From Rapana venosa (taxonomy: Eukaryota; Mollusca; Gastropoda; Neogastropoda; Muricidae): DNA of 64,000 bases. The translations under genes were made by a program, and so were the position numbers. The notes under the pieces were generated by a model. That model did not search any database. It was not told where the DNA came from and saw only the letters and a program-made list of their open reading frames with translations. Positions 11,400 through 21,774 of this stretch are shown here, one piece after another; the first letter of the stretch is position 1, and each line of letters opens with the position of its first letter. Location: contig CM054158.1 in NCBI GenBank assembly GCA_028751875.1, positions 15,000,595 to 15,064,594 on the forward strand. The letters run 5' to 3'.

Positions 11400-11790
11400 A
11401 ATAATTATGTGAGTGTGTGGGTGTTGTGGTGGTGGATGCGTGTTGTGTAAGAAATAAGTCTGACTTCTATCAAAGTCTTACAAACATTGAATTTATATAA
11501 TGTGTATGTGAGGGTGTGCGTGTCTGTTCGCACACACACGTACTTGCGTGTGTACCGTGCTGCGTAAATGCGTGCGTAAAAATAATTATTATGTCCTACT
11601 AGTCAATTGGTTTAAAATTGTGTTCCAATTGAATTTGTGTTCATGCGTGCGATGCGTGTGTTTGTGTGTGTGAGCGCATGCGCACGAGTGATGTTGGTGT
11701 GTGTGTGTGTGTAGTGTGAGAGTGTGTGTGGTGTTGGTGTTGTGTGAGAGTATGTGTGTGTGTGTGGTGTGAGTTCGTGTACATTTTAAT
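11400..11790. repeat. TG-rich imperfect microsatellite region
   Basis: Interrupted TG/GCGTG repeats are densest at 11640-11775. Confidence 0.8.
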
Positions 11791-12235
11791 TTGAAGACAT
11801 TTTGAAAACCAATAGCGAAATATACGTTTGTGTCTATGATATTTTGATGTGTATCAAGCTGCTATCAGTTTATGTAAATGCAAATCAAGTGATGATTAAA
11901 GTTGTTTTGACTGCTTGAAATTGCCAGACACTTCAAAGTGCCGACCAGCAAGTAGAGTTGAAGAGAAATGGCCTTTACTTGGACCTCAGAAGAGATGCAT
12001 TCCTCACTTGACATATCATAAAATCCAAATAAATCTGATAGAAAGACGACACCATAGCGACTGTTTGGGGATTTTTTTCTTTTTTAGACGTTTTTATATT
12101 TTTTTCTCCAAGAAAAGTCTCTGACTGTCGGGACATTTCAAGCACACTACCAACCCCATTCTCCAATAGAGATTAATTCTATTCAAGCACAATAACACTC
12201 ACATTTCAACAGGTCACAAACAGGACAGGCCAGGT
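11791..12235. other. Unassigned sequence
   Basis: No recognisable feature. Short ORFs here are not supported by any motif. Confidence 0.4.
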
Positions 12236-12536
12236 GGGGAATGGGATAGCTCCGTTGTCAGAGCCCTCGCTTTCCACCCATCTACAGGTTAATCACATCG
12301 AGCGGGATTAACACTTGTGATGGGTGACCGGTTTGCGCGCCCGGGTTTCAGTACAGCCCCCCCCAGTTCACCCAGCTGTAAAGGGGTTTACCAACCTGCC
12401 TTTTTTGGGGTCGGGGAAAGAAAAACCCCCAGCGGAGAAAGGGGCGCCCCCCTTCAATATGCGGCCCCTTGAAATTGGAGGCCCTTGTGCCCCCGCTTTT
12501 CCTACGCCCTTATGGGGTTAAAAGGGGACACCTTTA
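12236..12536 (+). mobile_element. SINE A, full-length but error-rich copy
   Basis: Head GGGATAGCTCCGTTGTCAG, a 5S-like part ending GATGGGTGACC, then CACCCAGCTGTAAA and a 3' end resembling TTATAGGTTATGGGAC. Several homopolymers are lengthened relative to other copies. Confidence 0.8.
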
Positions 12537-13639
12537 CAGACATTTGCAATCAAACAAACACCACCAAAAACACATGACAGCAGGACAAAACCCAACATTT
12601 GTTTAACCCTTCCCAAATACAAAAACACAGGTTTCCCCCCGCTTTTTTAAATTTTGAACAAAAACTGTGAAATTGCAATTGAAGAAAAGGTTGAACACTT
12701 TTTTTTTTAAAAAGGGGCTATCCTTTTCTGGGAAAAAAGTCCACCGAGTTCGTCAAGAATGATTAAAAACCCATTATGTAATACAGACATTTAAAGCGTA
12801 TAAAGGGCGTTTTACCCACCACACACACCCACACAACACAAAACCCAACCACACACAAACACACACACCCCCAAAAAAAAACCCCCCAAAACACAAACAC
12901 ACACACACCCCACACAACGGCCAACGTTTAAAAACAAATAACTATAATTTTAAAAAACCCAAAGGGAAGGGGGGCTTTTTTTAGTACATAACATCAGATT
13001 CATACTAATGAATAAAAGTAAATTTTCACCATTTGCAATCCCAGCAAAAACACCCCTTTTCCCCAACCCCTTTTTTTTTTAATTTAAAAGGGAAAAGAAC
13101 ACACACGCACGCACAACCCCGGCCACGCGGGGCGCGCGCGGGGAACACAGAAAAACACCCCCAAAAAAGAAACAACACAAAAGCCCTTTCGGAAAACAAA
13201 AAAAACCGGGCCCCGTTTTCAAACGAAATGCAAAAAAACCCTTTTGCGAAAAACTTTAAAATCCTGTTCCGCCTTTCCGGAAAGAGAAAAGCCATTGTGT
13301 GGCAAACCCAAACACCTAAGGAAGGTCCAAGGGGGAAAAGGCGGGGGAAAGTGGCTTTGGGGTCGGCAAAAACCCAAACGGGGGAAAGCCTTGCAACTCC
13401 CCAGAAAAGGGCGCTCAGGGGAAAACCCCCCGGGGAAAAAGGAAAAAGGGGGCCCCCCAAAAACAAAACCGGGAGGAGAAAGCCGAAAATAGTGGGGCGA
13501 GAGACCCCAGCCTGACAGGGGAAGGGGCCAAGCCCCTTTGCCAGAGACGGGAAAGGTGGGGGACGCTGTTGGGGCCCTAGGCTCCGCTAGGAGTAAAAGG
13601 GAAATAAAAAGGCCCAAATTGTGGGGGCCCGTGGAAACA
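12537..13639. other. Homopolymer-inflated low-quality sequence with CA-rich parts
   Basis: Runs of A, C and G of 4-9 bases follow one another throughout. Long opposed ORFs at 13026-13515 arise from this composition and carry no domain. I treat it as poorly resolved assembly rather than a gene. Confidence 0.65.
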
Positions 13640-13755
13640 ATGACAAAATTGACAAAACTGCATGCACACGGGACTGGATGTAAAAAAAAAACACATGAGT
13701 GCTTATTCCATTATCCTCGATAAAAAGAATAAATAAAATAAAAGAATAAAAATAA
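13640..13755 (+). mobile_element. SINE B, 3' fragment
   Basis: CTGCATGCACACGGGACTGG, CATGAGTGCTTATTCCATTA, then an AATAAATAA tail, directly before another family B copy. Confidence 0.85.
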
Positions 13756-13767
13756 ATAAAACCCCGG

Positions 13768-14115
13768 GGCCGGGGTAGCCCGGTGGTCAGCGGGATGCGC
13801 TCGGGGGAAACTCTGACCTGGGGGTTTAATTTCCCCTTCAAGAGGATTTTTTCCTCTAGTTAAACCCTCAGTGCGGGCTCCACCCCCTCCCAAAAGTTTC
13901 CCTTTTGCAAGACTATAAAATGAGGTTTGCGTGGCGAACGCACGCAGAACATCTTTCGCGCCGTTTAAAAACCCCTTCCGCGTTTTTGGGGGGAGTAGGG
14001 CCATTGGTTTTCCGGGGGAACGGGGAAAAATTTACAAAGCCCCATACAAAACGGGATTTGATGTAAAAAAAAAAAAAAACCCTGCGTACTTATTCCATAA
14101 ACCTCGGGAAAAAAT
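13768..14115 (+). mobile_element. SINE B, near full-length copy, corrupted
   Basis: Head GGGGTAGCCCGGTGGTCAG, body with GACTATAAAATGAGGT and GCGAACGCACGCAGAACAT, then the terminal TACTTATTCCATAAACCTCG. Many homopolymers are lengthened. Confidence 0.75.
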
Positions 14116-14500
14116 TTTTTTTATTTTATTAAAAAATTTTTTCCCTTTCCAGATAAGATCCCCCTTTTCAAGTGCTAAAAAAGGGTTTTAAAACCCCCAA
14201 AACCCAAAAAAACCCCAAAAAAAAAAAGGAAAACCACAAAAAAAAAAAAGGAAAAAAAATTTTCAGACGAAAATGTCCCAATTCGATGTAAAAAAAAAAA
14301 AAAAAATTTTTCAAATACAAAAAAAAATTCCCTCTTTTTCTCAAAAAACTTAAAATTTTTTACCCTATGGGAAACCCCGCCCGACAGGGAAAAAAAAGAA
14401 CCCAAAAAAAAAAAAACAAATTTTTTCCCCTCCTGTGCTCTGTCTTCAATATCGCCCAAAACCCTTTTCCTCGTCTTAAAAAACATAAAAACAAACAAAT
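14116..14500. other. Homopolymer-inflated low-quality sequence
   Basis: A/T/C runs dominate. The Phe-rich ORF on the - strand is an artefact. A further SINE B 3' end may be buried near 14270-14300 (AATTCGATGTAAAAAA). Confidence 0.55.
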
Positions 14501-14559
14501 TTTAAACATCAGCTAAAATTTGCATCCGTGCAAACACCATCACAAACTCCCTCATCCCC

Positions 14560-14715
14560 CAGGGGAGAGAGAAGAAGGAGAGGGAGAGAGAGGAGGGGGA
14601 GAGAGAGAGAGAGGAGAGAGAGAGAGAAGAGAGAGAGAGAGAAGGATTAGACTGAAATTTAGAAGAGACCCGACGTAGACAGAGACAGAGAGAAAAGGAA
14701 AGAGAGAGACAGTGT
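14560..14715. repeat. (GA)n microsatellite
   Basis: GAGAGA runs with GGA and GACA interruptions. Confidence 0.9.
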
Positions 14716-14851
14716 GAGAGATTCGAACCTTGTACTTGCAGAAAACAGTTAGTAAAAGGCTTCACTTGCCATGGCACCATCAATCCTTTTGAGAGACACA
14801 TACACAAATAGACGTTCATATTAATCATCAATTGGCGACGACGATATGACG

Positions 14852-15195
14852 TCAAGGCTGCCACACACTATCTGTTATGCTATCTGTTAGTGGTCTAGAA
14901 CCCTTCAAACCAGTACTCTGGGGGTTTGAATCTCTCAGAACTGGGACTACTTTGACAGTTTTGTTCTTGTTACGCTTCCTTCTTTTTCTATGTTTCCTTT
15001 TCCCAGAAGAAGCATTCCTATCAACTAAAGCTGTAACTGACAGCACCGACTCATACATGGATTTAACCTTATCCTCTAGCACTAATACTTGTTCCTTTAG
15101 AGTCATTGTCAGTTCACTTTCCCCAGTCACATTCTCTTGTTCCTCTTCCTCACTCAACCACCTGAGTGCTTCATTCCTGGCCTGGAAGAAGGTGG
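14852..15195 (-). CDS. Hypothetical coiled-coil/basic protein, possible exon
   Basis: One minus-strand frame stays open and has non-repetitive composition. It holds an acidic start (SEEEEQENV), a heptad-like helix (LKEQVLVLEDKVKSMYESVL), then a basic cluster (KRKHRKRRKRNKNK) that could act as a nuclear or RNA-binding signal. Reading on the - strand, a good 3' splice site (CCACCTTCTTCCAG) lies immediately upstream of GCCAGGAATGAAGC at about 15180, so the frame may enter from an upstream exon as ARNEALRWLSEEEE. A stop follows SVWQP. I recognise no family. It could equally be the nucleic-acid-binding ORF1 of a retroelement or a chance ORF. Confidence 0.35.
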
Positions 15196-15215
15196 CTAGT
15201 GTGATGTTTGTAGTG

Positions 15216-15961
15216 TTTTTTGATCCGATTCATTCGCTACATCGATAGATGTAAACAAACTCAGTTATGATAGAGCGACCAAAGTTTAATGATCGTTCGT
15301 TAGCTTGATGATCGAAAACCATAGTAACAGTAAAAAGGTATGTAACTCATAAAGATGAATAATAATGACCACGTGACAGTTGTTTCCCTTGAATACAAAC
15401 TAATCTATGAAACACTACATCACCTCCTTCCTCGGATGAAAAATGGTTGAAAAATTGAACGGAGATAATCAGATAATTTTCCAATAACATTTGATAGATG
15501 ATATACTAACATTTGAATCTGAGATGATGATATTCTAAATAAATTGTTCAACTTCTTAATTCATCAGCTATACTTGTAACTCTTTCCTCCTTCTCCTCTC
15601 CAAGATGGTAGCAAAGTTAATGTAGACTTTGAATTACTTGTTCAAATGAAGTTTGGTGCACAAAATTTATAAATAGATACATGGAAAACCAATGAAATAT
15701 TTTTTTTTTTAAATACCGAGTGTTGATACCGGAGATAAAATGCAAGTTTGAAAAGAATGAACAGTTCAACAGGAACTCTTGATTCTAACAGTAACTGAGT
15801 GAGTAACAAACATAATGAAGTGTCATTGAAATTCTAATAAATTCATATTTCACTTCAGTTTGATAACTAACATTGTCACATGACAAAATCATCAAATTTC
15901 TTGGGTAGTTGGATTTGCGATTGGATCTTCTGGGTTCAGTCGCAATGTATGAGTGTTTGTG
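15216..15961. other. Unassigned AT-rich sequence up to the gap
   Basis: No motif, repeat family or long ORF is evident before the run of N. Confidence 0.5.
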
Positions 15962-16461
15962 NNNNNNNNNNNNNNNNNNNNNNNNNNNNNNNNNNNNNNN
16001 NNNNNNNNNNNNNNNNNNNNNNNNNNNNNNNNNNNNNNNNNNNNNNNNNNNNNNNNNNNNNNNNNNNNNNNNNNNNNNNNNNNNNNNNNNNNNNNNNNNN
16101 NNNNNNNNNNNNNNNNNNNNNNNNNNNNNNNNNNNNNNNNNNNNNNNNNNNNNNNNNNNNNNNNNNNNNNNNNNNNNNNNNNNNNNNNNNNNNNNNNNNN
16201 NNNNNNNNNNNNNNNNNNNNNNNNNNNNNNNNNNNNNNNNNNNNNNNNNNNNNNNNNNNNNNNNNNNNNNNNNNNNNNNNNNNNNNNNNNNNNNNNNNNN
16301 NNNNNNNNNNNNNNNNNNNNNNNNNNNNNNNNNNNNNNNNNNNNNNNNNNNNNNNNNNNNNNNNNNNNNNNNNNNNNNNNNNNNNNNNNNNNNNNNNNNN
16401 NNNNNNNNNNNNNNNNNNNNNNNNNNNNNNNNNNNNNNNNNNNNNNNNNNNNNNNNNNNNN
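15962..16461. other. Assembly gap (500 N)
   Basis: Exactly 500 N, the convention for a scaffold join of unknown length. ORFs drawn across it are meaningless. Confidence 0.99.
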
Positions 16462-16590
16462 TTCGTATAGACTTCTTTTACTCAGAAGTTAATACAGGCC
16501 TCTCTTATTCAGAAGGTCATACTAACGTCTTTTACTCAGTAAGTCATACCCACTCTCTTTTGTCCAGAAGGTAATAGTACTTCCTTTTAA
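16462..16590. repeat. Tandem repeat of about 28 bp at the gap edge
   Basis: Units start TCTTTTACTCAGAAGT and end with AATAC/CATAC plus CTC. Four to five imperfect copies begin at the first base after the gap, so the gap probably hides more of the array. Confidence 0.75.
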
Positions 16591-16865
16591 CTAGGTCAAC
16601 GTGACCTTTGTCTTTGTCTTTGCTTCTGGGCATACAGAGCACACTGACCACCTATCAGGTGTGTTGTGACCATGCCATGATATGGAAAACTTAAAGTGTC
16701 AAAAAGTGTCTTTTATATTTTCCATAAGCTCCAAACCAGTATAATACTAAAAAAAAAATGTCAACAGACTACGTTAGATATGTCATCTAAAACAGAAATC
16801 AATTTTTAAAAACTTTTTGGTTGGTTGGTTGGTTGGTTGGTTAGCTTTTTAGTTGGTTGTACTTG
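16591..16865. other. Unassigned sequence with a (TTGG)n run
   Basis: TTGGTTGG repeats occur at about 16818-16840. The rest is unassigned. Confidence 0.5.
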
Positions 16866-16866
16866 T

Positions 16867-17040
<174 letters not shown>

Positions 17041-17093
17041 TATGTTTGTCTTTCTAGTTAATGATCTCTACATTACAACATTAGATTCCTACA

Positions 17094-17107
17094 CTGTGTG
17101 TGTGTGT

Positions 17108-17138
<31 letters not shown>

Positions 17139-17165
17139 TGTGTGTGTGTGTATGTGTGTGTAAGT
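17094..17165. repeat. (TG)n microsatellite
   Basis: TG array with single-base interruptions. Confidence 0.95.
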
Positions 17166-17229
17166 GAGATATTATTTTAAGTAATCTTGGAATATTTAAA
17201 CCAATAATATTTTTAATGACATGTGGCTT

Positions 17230-17347
17230 TCTTGTGTGTTTTTTAAGGTTGATTCGCATCGATGTGCCTGTCAGTATTGTAAATGCCCTTTATAAGTTGA
17301 TGGGATGACCAAAAGTGTCTTTGACTTGACTTGACTTGACTTGACTT
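17230..17347 (+). mobile_element. Repeat 3' end with a (TTGAC)n tail
   Basis: Sequence ending GACCAAAAGTGTC is followed by TTTGACTTGACTTGACTTGAC. A pentanucleotide tail of the same unit ends LINE fragments at 41.8 and 55.2 kb, so this is probably another 3' end of that kind, but the adjoining bases do not clearly match those copies. Confidence 0.45.
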
Positions 17348-17654
17348 GGGCCACAGGATCCCCATTGGGGGAAGAGGGATAACAATAGTGGGGATTTATT
17401 TTATAAGGTCCCTGCCCCATCGGAAGGGGGTAGTTTACGAATCATCATATAATACAACGCGAATAAATCATTTTATCCACCTGCTTAAACACACCTACAC
17501 GCAACGATTAAAAAAATATTGATAATATATTCAAGTATCTTTAATTTGCCATAAACATTCCAATAACTTTTTTTCGGGGAAAGATTTACATGAAAAACAT
17601 AGCAATCTTATTAATAATAGTCTGACCTGATTTGAGAGAGAGAGGAAAGACTAG
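17348..17654. other. Unassigned sequence
   Basis: Nothing recognised. Confidence 0.4.
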
Positions 17655-17760
17655 TTGACAACATTTGCAAAACCACATGCACACGGATACTAGGTGTAAA
17701 AAAAAGCCGATGAGTGGTTATTCCAATATCCACGAAATAACTAAAAAGATAAAAAAATGT
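17655..17760 (+). mobile_element. SINE B, 3' fragment
   Basis: ACAACATTTGCAAAACCACA, TGCACACGG, then GATGAGTGGTTATTCCAATA. It is a diverged form of the family B end. Confidence 0.75.
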
Positions 17761-17884
17761 AAAAAAGCATAAACCATTTTAATGTTGGCCTTAGGAGTTT
17801 GCTTACTTTAATAAGGACAACGCTTTTGGCTTGGGTCAAATGTTTTGATAGGCAAGGCAAGGCAAGGCAAAGCAAAGCGAAGCG

Positions 17885-18026
17885 TGTGTGTGTGTGTGTG
17901 TGTGTGCGTGTGCGTGTACACGTGCGCATTTGTTGGTTCTTTTTTTTTTATTTATCAAAACTGCCTGGTTTTTAAAAGTGATTGGCTTTTATTTCTTTTT
18001 ACAAGATATTGCGCTATATAAATTCC

Positions 18027-18072
<46 letters not shown>

Positions 18073-18075
18073 ATA
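17885..18075 (+). mobile_element. L2-like LINE/SINE 3' end with (ATT)n tail
   Basis: A TG tract (17885-17915) is followed about 100 bp later by ACAAGATATTGCGCTATATA and AATTCCATTT, then (ATT)n. This is the same terminal sequence seen at 30.0, 59.2 and 61.9 kb. Confidence 0.75.
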
Positions 18076-18499
18076 GTTATCATTATTGTTTCCCTGAGGA
18101 GAAGCAAGGGAAGCAACTCATCGTCCCTAAGGGAAGCAAGTCGTCGCCCCTAAGGGAAGAAACTGAGTAACCTGCTAACGCATACTGCCTGTTTTGATGC
18201 TTGTGTTAGCTAGTATCAACCAGAATGGCCTGTTTGACCTCGCTTATGAATGAAGCCTTTTTTATATCTTGCTTTGTCTTGATTCTTACGTTTGTTTTCT
18301 TTTCCTTTTCTGCTTCCTCCGCGCTGTCGTTTACTTTTTCTCCTCGTTTTGTTTTTCTTATGCATCATTCCGGCATAAAAACACCCAGTAATAATACATA
18401 TTATCACATGTGATGAATCGACCTCAATCGTTGTCAGAACTTGGATATTTCCGTATTAATAATTTATTACTTCAACAGTTTTTGTACACACGCACACAT
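18076..18499. other. Unassigned sequence
   Basis: GGGAAGCAA-type words repeat at 18095-18160. Otherwise no feature is recognised. Confidence 0.4.
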
Positions 18500-18801
18500 C
18501 AATATATATATATATATATAGTATATATATATAGATATATATATATATATATATACATATCATACATAATCTACATACATACATCTACACACACATATAC
18601 ACCACACACACATATACACACAATATATACAACACACACACACACACATATATACAACACACATATATACACACACACACATTATACACACACACACATA
18701 TATACACACACACACACATATATACACACACACATATATACACACACACACACACATATATATATAACAACACACACACACATATATATACCACACACAC
18801 A

Positions 18802-18833
<32 letters not shown>

Positions 18834-18844
18834 TATATTATTAT

Positions 18845-18879
<35 letters not shown>

Positions 18880-18897
18880 ATATAATATATATATACA
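18500..18897. repeat. Compound (AT)n/(AC)n microsatellite, about 400 bp
   Basis: Alternating blocks of ATATAT and ACACAC. The Tyr/His/Thr-rich and Cys/Val-rich ORFs over it are artefacts. Confidence 0.97.
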
Positions 18898-18960
18898 GTC
18901 ATGTTGGACATAATCTAGGGCATGAACAATATCTCTTTGTGTCCCTGACACACACATACT

Positions 18961-19200
18961 TGTAATAATAATAATAATAATAATAATATCAACATTGAAG
19001 TTTATAAAGCTGTAGCTTGTAAAAAAATGTCAACACTAACAGGAACTGAAAAGCAAGAGTTCATGGCAAAATGATCAGCAAAGTTCATGGCACAATAATA
19101 AGCAAACGTGTTAAACTTAAAGACTCGAGACACACACACATGTATACATTACACAACACACACACAACACACACACACACACACACACACATATGTATAC

Positions 19201-19243
<43 letters not shown>

Positions 19244-19260
19244 GTATACATTACACACAT
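18961..19260 (-). mobile_element. Diverged L2-like 3' end with (AAT)n and an internal (CA)n tract
   Basis: The + strand reads (AAT)n, then GAAGTTTATAAAGCTGTAGC, TTGTAAAAAA, a decayed version of GGAATTTATATAGCGCTGAA seen elsewhere. A (CA)n tract at 19134-19256 lies at the position where other copies carry one. Confidence 0.6.
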
Positions 19261-19348
19261 TATACACACCCAGAGCCGTTTCCTCTTCACCACTGGCCTA
19301 CAACACTGTGTTGGCACGAGAGGCTGGCATTGTGGCGGTCAAATTCAA

Positions 19349-20176
19349 TCAGGTATTGGGGAAGGCCTGATCCTCACAGAACACCGCCACATGGCCCTCG
19401 GTTGACGCCGCCCCTTCACAGCTGTCGTAGAAGGCATCGACGACGTCAGACCTGACGCGGGGTGGAGGAAACTTGGCCAAAGGAAACTTTTCCGCCTGGG
19501 CTGACACCCCTACCAAGACCTTGCACAGGAACATGTAGTGCCTGCAAGGTCGTACCTCGTCCATGCCCGACTCCTTTCCTTTTGGCGGCGGGTCGTCCAC
19601 TGAGGTGGGTAGCGAGTCCTTCAGGGATGGGGTCGGAGGGCCGGTGAGCTCGGGGAAGGCGTCTTCGCAACTGGGCAGCAGACAGCCCGTGTAAGGGTAG
19701 GAGATGCTGCTGTCCCGTGCAAAGCATACGGAGTAGCCGAACCAGTGGGGAGTGTGCCTGGGGGAGGGAACACGAAACCCTTCCCTGCAAATGCCGTCCA
19801 CGCAGGAGTCGCAAGTACCGTGAAAGAGGTCTTCTTCCTTCACTTTCTGCCCGTATCGCTTATTCATGGCGGCCTTTTTCCGCTTGTATCTGCCAAGAAG
19901 GCCGGGGTTGTTGATTTTGCATATGCGCGTTATGCAGGCTGGTGCAAAGGGCAGGTAATTGCGTTCGAGCGGGGGAGGATTGCTGGGTTCAAACTTTCGA
20001 CACACTCTACGGTATTCCGGTGTGTATTTGCGAAGTCTGGTAAGGGTCACTTCTGGTTCTTCTTGATGTTTATCGCTGCCATTTTGGAATCGACGAAACA
20101 AGGTTGTCAGTTTGGATAATGCCTGCTTCAGGCTGTGAACCAGGGAACCGGGCGCTGCCTGTGCTGGACTGGCCAT
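19349..20176 (-). CDS. PARP-type ADP-ribosyltransferase catalytic-domain protein, 275 aa, with atypical active site
   Basis: Residues 54-98 (EYRRVCRKFEPS, later INNPGLLGRYKRKKAAM) match the start of mono-ADP-ribosyltransferase PARP catalytic domains. LFHGT (117-121, His119) is the NAD-binding HG motif, followed by VDGICREGF. FGYSVCFARDSSIS (146-159) matches the segment usually read as GKGVYFARDASYS. The Tyr of the H-Y-E/I triad is Cys151 here. MFLCKVLVGV (215-224) and HVAVFCEDQAF (262-272) match the last strands. By my alignment the third triad position falls on His262. A Pro/Ser-rich insertion (about 163-208) lengthens the loop before MFLC. The first 50 residues are helical with no known domain. 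The ATG at 20176 has a good context (ACAACATGG) and an in-frame stop 11 codons upstream. A strong 3' splice site (TTCTGTCTGTCAG) near 20247 suggests a 5'-UTR intron. The coding region is GC-richer than its surroundings. It is probably a host gene; activity is doubtful. Confidence 0.8.
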   Translation of the reverse strand: MASPAQAAPGSLVHSLKQALSKLTTLFRRFQNGSDKHQEEPEVTLTRLRKYTPEYRRVCRKFEPSNPPPLERNYLPFAPACITRICKINNPGLLGRYKRKKAAMNKRYGQKVKEEDLFHGTCDSCVDGICREGFRVPSPRHTPHWFGYSVCFARDSSISYPYTGCLLPSCEDAFPELTGPPTPSLKDSLPTSVDDPPPKGKESGMDEVRPCRHYMFLCKVLVGVSAQAEKFPLAKFPPPRVRSDVVDAFYDSCEGAASTEGHVAVFCEDQAFPNT

Positions 20177-20242
20177 GTTGTGTGGGTCTCCGTCCTCTTG
20201 GGTTCAGTAGTATCAGGGCAACACTCCTCACGGCAAACACCA

Positions 20243-20265
20243 CCTGCTGACAGACAGAACAACAG
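20243..20265 (-). promoter_or_regulatory. Candidate 3' splice site upstream of the PARP-like ORF
   Basis: On the - strand a T-rich tract (TTCTGTTGTTCTGTCTGTCAG) ends about 70 bp before the ATG. An in-frame stop between it and the ATG implies that this exon begins with untranslated sequence. Confidence 0.5.
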
Positions 20266-20302
20266 AAGGGTCAGCATTGTTTGTAAACTTGCTGTGACGT
20301 TA

Positions 20303-20372
20303 TTGTATTGTATTGTATTGTATTGCGTTGTATTGTACTGCATTGTATTGTACTGCATTGTATTGTATTGTA
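20303..20372. repeat. (TATTG)n microsatellite
   Basis: TATTG units with TACTG and TGCGT variants, just upstream of the PARP-like gene's inferred exon. Confidence 0.95.
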
Positions 20373-20754
20373 CACTACTTTAAGTCTCGGCAAAAAACTC
20401 TGCGTAAAATGTGGGATGGACTCTCCCTGGGAAGAGCATATCACCACAAGAGCAGCGTCATCCATTACTTTTTTTTTTTTTTCAACACTTGCAGGTTTTT
20501 GGTTAAGCCCTTCATTTTGAGGCTGGAGTCTGCCTTGTGAGAAATGTCATCCTTTGCAGATAAGCTATAACAAATAAGATTGGCTAAATTTTTGGAGGAA
20601 AAATATACATCTCGCCTAAGTTTAATGAAAGAGTGGTTGCATCTCTATTGTGATGACCAAATATTGTAAACCCCTAACTACTGCAATTTGCGTTCAACAT
20701 GTGACGACAGTAATTCATACTCAAGCATAGTCCGGCAAACTTAATCATTTTCAT
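20373..20754. other. Unassigned sequence
   Basis: It contains a T-run at 20469-20482. No gene or repeat family is recognised. Confidence 0.4.
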
Positions 20755-21000
20755 TTTATTTTATTCTTTTATATTGAGGACAATGGAATAAGCACTCATG
20801 TGCTTTTTTACATCCAGTCCCCGTGTGTATGCGGTATTGTAAATTCTGTCATCTGTTCCCACCGGCACACAGTGGCCTACTCTTACGAACAGCGGAACAG
20901 GATTTAACGTGTGTGCAAGATGTTGTGAGTGCGTTCGCACACGGGCCTCGGTTTATAGTCTCATCCGAAGGACTTTTGGGGAGAGTGGAGTCGGCATCAT
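20755..21000 (-). mobile_element. SINE B, 5'-truncated copy
   Basis: Reading +, GAGGACAATGGAATAAGCAC, CATCCAGTCCCCGTGTGTAT, CACCGGCACACAGTGGCCTA, GCGTTCGCACACGGGCCTCG, then AGAGTGGAGTCGGCATC. The tRNA-like head is missing. It pairs in inverted orientation with the copy at 21160-21425. Confidence 0.92.
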
Positions 21001-21159
21001 TAAAATTTTACACAACTACAGGTGTTAGGTTACTCTTACATCGTAAACCACTTCTGATAAACTCTTGTTCAAAGTAAACGTGCGTTTGCTGCATTAGACA
21101 AGGGGGATAATCTGCACCGGGTAATTCTACTTCTAGGGGTCTGTCTCTTTGTACTTTGT

Positions 21160-21425
21160 TTTTTCCCCTGGAGTTAACATCAGTGCCGACTCCACTCCCC
21201 CCAAAAGTTCTTCGGATGAGACTATAAACCGAGGTCCCGTGTGCGAACGCACGCGGAACATCTTGCGCACACGTTAAAAACCCATTCCACTTTTCGAAAC
21301 AGAAGGCCATAGTGTGCCGGTGGGAACGGATGACAAAATTTACAAAAACTGCATGCACACGGGGACTAGACGTAAAAAAGCACACGAGTGCTTATTCCAT
21401 TATCCTCGAAATAAAATAATAAAAT
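21160..21425 (+). mobile_element. SINE B, 5'-truncated copy, inverted partner
   Basis: It begins at CCCCTGGAGTTAACATCAGT and runs through GACTATAAACCGAGGTCCCG and GTGCCGGTGGGAACGGATGA to GTGCTTATTCCATTATCCTC. It is the reverse complement of the neighbour at 20755-21000. Confidence 0.92.
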
Positions 21426-21525
21426 GAAATAAACAAGGGAGGTAATATTGACGCGTAGTTCTACAGATTTGTCTCTAGGTAACTTGGCTCCTTTGTTTCA
21501 TTTTTTCTTTTTCTTTAAAAAAAAA

Positions 21526-21590
21526 AGGATAATGGAATAAGCACTCATGTGGGTTTTTACATCCAGTCCCGCGTGCATGCTGCTTTGTAG
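21526..21590 (-). mobile_element. SINE B, 3'-end fragment
   Basis: GGATAATGGAATAAGCACTC then CATCCAGTCCCGCGTGCATG, after which similarity ends. Confidence 0.85.
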
Positions 21591-21774
21591 GCCTATTGTT
21601 TTTTCTTCTACTGCCTCATTTTCTGTGACATTCCTGTCCTGCTGTTCTGGGTTCGATTCTCAGCCTTGCCCTTTCTTCCCAGTTTGACGGGAAAATGGAA
21701 CTGGATGTCAAGTCTTTCGGAGGAGACTCTACCTAAACCAGTTGGACCCCTGTACTTATTTTATTTATTTTATT

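Noticed and set aside
13026..13515. Two opposed ORFs of about 150 codons
   Set aside because: They lie in homopolymer-inflated sequence with no domain; frames exist because stops are diluted by C/G runs.
15880..16574. ORFs across the 500-N gap
   Set aside because: Artefact of unknown bases; the same applies to ORFs over 31826-32639.
18216..18413. Opposed ORFs of about 60 codons
   Set aside because: Short, no motif, and both strands are open by chance in T/C-rich sequence.
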